A stretch of 8,146 nucleotides of DNA from JBFWUM01 sp050247255 (GTDB lineage Bacteria; Acidobacteriota; Vicinamibacteria; Vicinamibacterales; UBA2999): positions 1 through 8,146 of the forward strand of contig JBFWUM010000092.1 of NCBI GenBank assembly GCA_050247255.1, read 5' to 3'. This document shows, one piece after another, positions 7,095 to 8,146 of the stretch. Positions within the stretch are counted from its first letter, which is position 1; every line of letters starts with the position of its first letter. Made by a program: the position numbers and the translations under genes. The notes under the pieces were generated by a model. It worked only from the letters and a program-made list of their open reading frames with translations, searched no databases and had not been told where the DNA came from.

Positions 7095-8045
7095 CTACGC
7101 GGGCCGCGTCAGCGCGTAGCGGTTCAGGCCCAGACGCTCGCGCGTCGGCCTGACGTCGCGGTCCACGCCCAGCATGTTGTCGATCATCTCGCGCGTGAAC
7201 ACGGGGTCGCCGATGTGCCAGGAGTGCTCGCGGCTGCCGATCATGGGCTGCCCGGAGGGAATCGTCTCGTAGTAGGCCGTGCAGTCGACGTTGATGGCGT
7301 GCGCGGGCGCCGAATCCGGCAGGCCGACGCGGCCAGCCCTGGCGGCGATCCCCGCCCGCTTGGCGTTCGAGAGGTTCAGCACACCGTCGTGGCGACTGGA
7401 GTAGCAGATCAGCCGCGCGCAGTTACGGTAGAGGCCGTCGGACCGCGGATCCTCGTCCCGGAGCGACCTGGCGGAGATATCCGGTGCAATCAGCATCGCC
7501 TGGCTGAGGCGCCACGTCTTGCCTGTCAGATCGTCGGCATCGTCGGCCGCCGTGAACCCCTCGCGGGTTACGTAGGCGCCCATCGAGTGCGCGAGCAAGT
7601 GGATGTGGACCGTGCACTCGGGTTGCTGGAGCGACGCGAGCAGCATGATGCCGTCGCTGACGAGCTGGATGGCGCTGCGGTTCGCGTCCGCGAGGTCTTC
7701 GAGGTAGAAGGCGCCGACGTCACCCGCCGGCCAGTCGAAACTGACGACGATGCCCGGGAAGTTCGCGGCGGCCAGATCGTCCCTGAGGCGCCGGTGCCGA
7801 CGCATCACGATGTCCTGGGGATTGTTGTAGCCGTGCACGAACACCAGCACATGGCTCTCGCGCTTCGAGCCGGCCCCCCGCGCGGCCGCCTGCACCTGCT
7901 TCGCCCACGCGTCGCGCGTGACCGCCTGCGGCGCGCCGGGCTTCGGCGGGGCGTCGCCGTTGATGACGAGGTAGGTGGAGGGCGCGGGTTCGCTGCCGAA
8001 CTTCCCGCCCTTGATGTTCCGCGCGCAGATGACGAAATCGCTCAT
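7095..8045 (-). CDS. Alpha/beta hydrolase, DUF900-like
   Basis: Predicted serine hydrolase of 316 aa with no signal peptide or membrane helix, so probably cytosolic. Seen: strand plus oxyanion-type motif VLVFVHGYNN (about residues 66-75), a VVSFDWPAG segment (100-107) and the nucleophile elbow LLAHSMGAYV with S154. Alanine (A152) replaces the first Gly of GxSxG, which is tolerated in this group. LIAPDIS (D189) and SSRHDGVLNLS (D220) match conserved DUF900 regions; D220 is the likelier catalytic acid, and H277 or H274 in EHSWH the likely base. DUF900 proteins resemble lipases/esterases, but natural substrates are largely unknown. The ATG at 8045 is the first in frame, lacks a Shine-Dalgarno site, and has a promoter at leaderless distance. 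It appears to be a single-gene unit; no partner in the window suggests a pathway. Fold is confident; substrate unknown. Confidence 0.82.
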   Translation of the reverse strand: MSDFVICARNIKGGKFGSEPAPSTYLVINGDAPPKPGAPQAVTRDAWAKQVQAAARGAGSKRESHVLVFVHGYNNPQDIVMRRHRRLRDDLAAANFPGIVVSFDWPAGDVGAFYLEDLADANRSAIQLVSDGIMLLASLQQPECTVHIHLLAHSMGAYVTREGFTAADDADDLTGKTWRLSQAMLIAPDISARSLRDEDPRSDGLYRNCARLICYSSRHDGVLNLSNAKRAGIAARAGRVGLPDSAPAHAINVDCTAYYETIPSGQPMIGSREHSWHIGDPVFTREMIDNMLGVDRDVRPTRERLGLNRYALTRPA

Positions 8046-8051
8046 CTGCGC

Positions 8052-8080
8052 AGCATCCGCGCCCGCCTGACCTGTGTCAA
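8052..8080 (-). promoter_or_regulatory. Candidate leaderless promoter of the alpha/beta hydrolase gene
   Basis: On the - strand a perfect TTGACA (8080-8075) is followed by a 17-bp spacer and GATGCT (8057-8052, three of six -10 matches including the key A and final T). Six bases then separate it from the ATG, so the predicted first transcribed base is the A of the start codon at 8045. The lack of a ribosome binding site agrees. The -35 and spacer are strong, the -10 is weak. Confidence 0.5.
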
Positions 8081-8085
8081 GCGGG

Positions 8086-8098
8086 CACGGTAGCCGTG
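8086..8098. repeat. Short palindrome upstream of the hydrolase promoter
   Basis: CACGG-TAG-CCGTG is a perfect 5-bp inverted repeat with a 3-nt centre, at about -41 to -53 from the predicted start of the hydrolase transcript. It could be an operator or a chance palindrome in GC-rich DNA. The 8046-8146 edge region otherwise shows no supported gene. Confidence 0.22.
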
Positions 8099-8146
8099 TG
8101 TGCCGCTCGTCGTGTTGCCACGCCTGCGGCGACTCAGGACAGCGGG

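Noticed and set aside
7215..8093. + strand open frame (292 codons) opposite the alpha/beta hydrolase gene
   Set aside because: The - strand carries the nucleophile elbow, HGYNN motif and promoter; the + strand product is Arg/Val-rich shadow sequence.

Overview
The window is GC-rich (by eye about two thirds G+C, with strong G/C bias at third codon positions) and densely coding. It carries four co-directional genes on the + strand (1-5114), then two genes on the - strand (5262-8045). Envelope proteins with signal peptides, an outer-membrane beta-barrel and a secreted carboxypeptidase-regulatory/cytochrome c/beta-propeller fusion point to a diderm bacterium. High GC plus that fusion type, common in Acidobacteriota (for example Vicinamibacteria), make this the best guess, but it is an inference from gene content only. 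No tRNA, rRNA, CRISPR array, transposase or integrase was seen.

Layout: (1) 3-1553 is the C-terminal two thirds of an RND/MMPL-type exporter cut by the window edge. (2) 1556-2929, two bases later, is a signal-peptide-bearing outer-membrane beta-barrel resembling DUF1302 proteins. The two probably form an inner-plus-outer-membrane export pair for a hydrophobic molecule. (3) 2926-3735 is a LACTB2-like metallo-beta-lactamase-fold hydrolase whose best start is a CTG overlapping the preceding stop (CTGA). (4) 3744-5114 is a cytosolic M20-family di-zinc peptidase preceded by a TATGAT box that fits leaderless transcription. (5) 5115-5261, between the convergent gene blocks, is filled by a ~127-bp composite inverted repeat: 35-36-nt arms, an internal 10-bp direct repeat and a central palindrome. 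(6) 5262-6971 (-) is the secreted three-domain protein with one CxxCH haem site. (7) 7095-8045 (-) is a DUF900-like alpha/beta hydrolase with a TTGACA/GATGCT promoter placed so that transcription would start at the A of its ATG.

The genes do not form one recognisable pathway. The first two work together in the envelope; the MBL-fold hydrolase and the peptidase are coupled downstream, perhaps as housekeeping hydrolases; the two - strand genes are separate units. The most unusual items are the composite inverted repeat, the two leaderless-type promoters, the CTG start and the haem/propeller fusion. Nothing here is clearly a new defence or mobile system.
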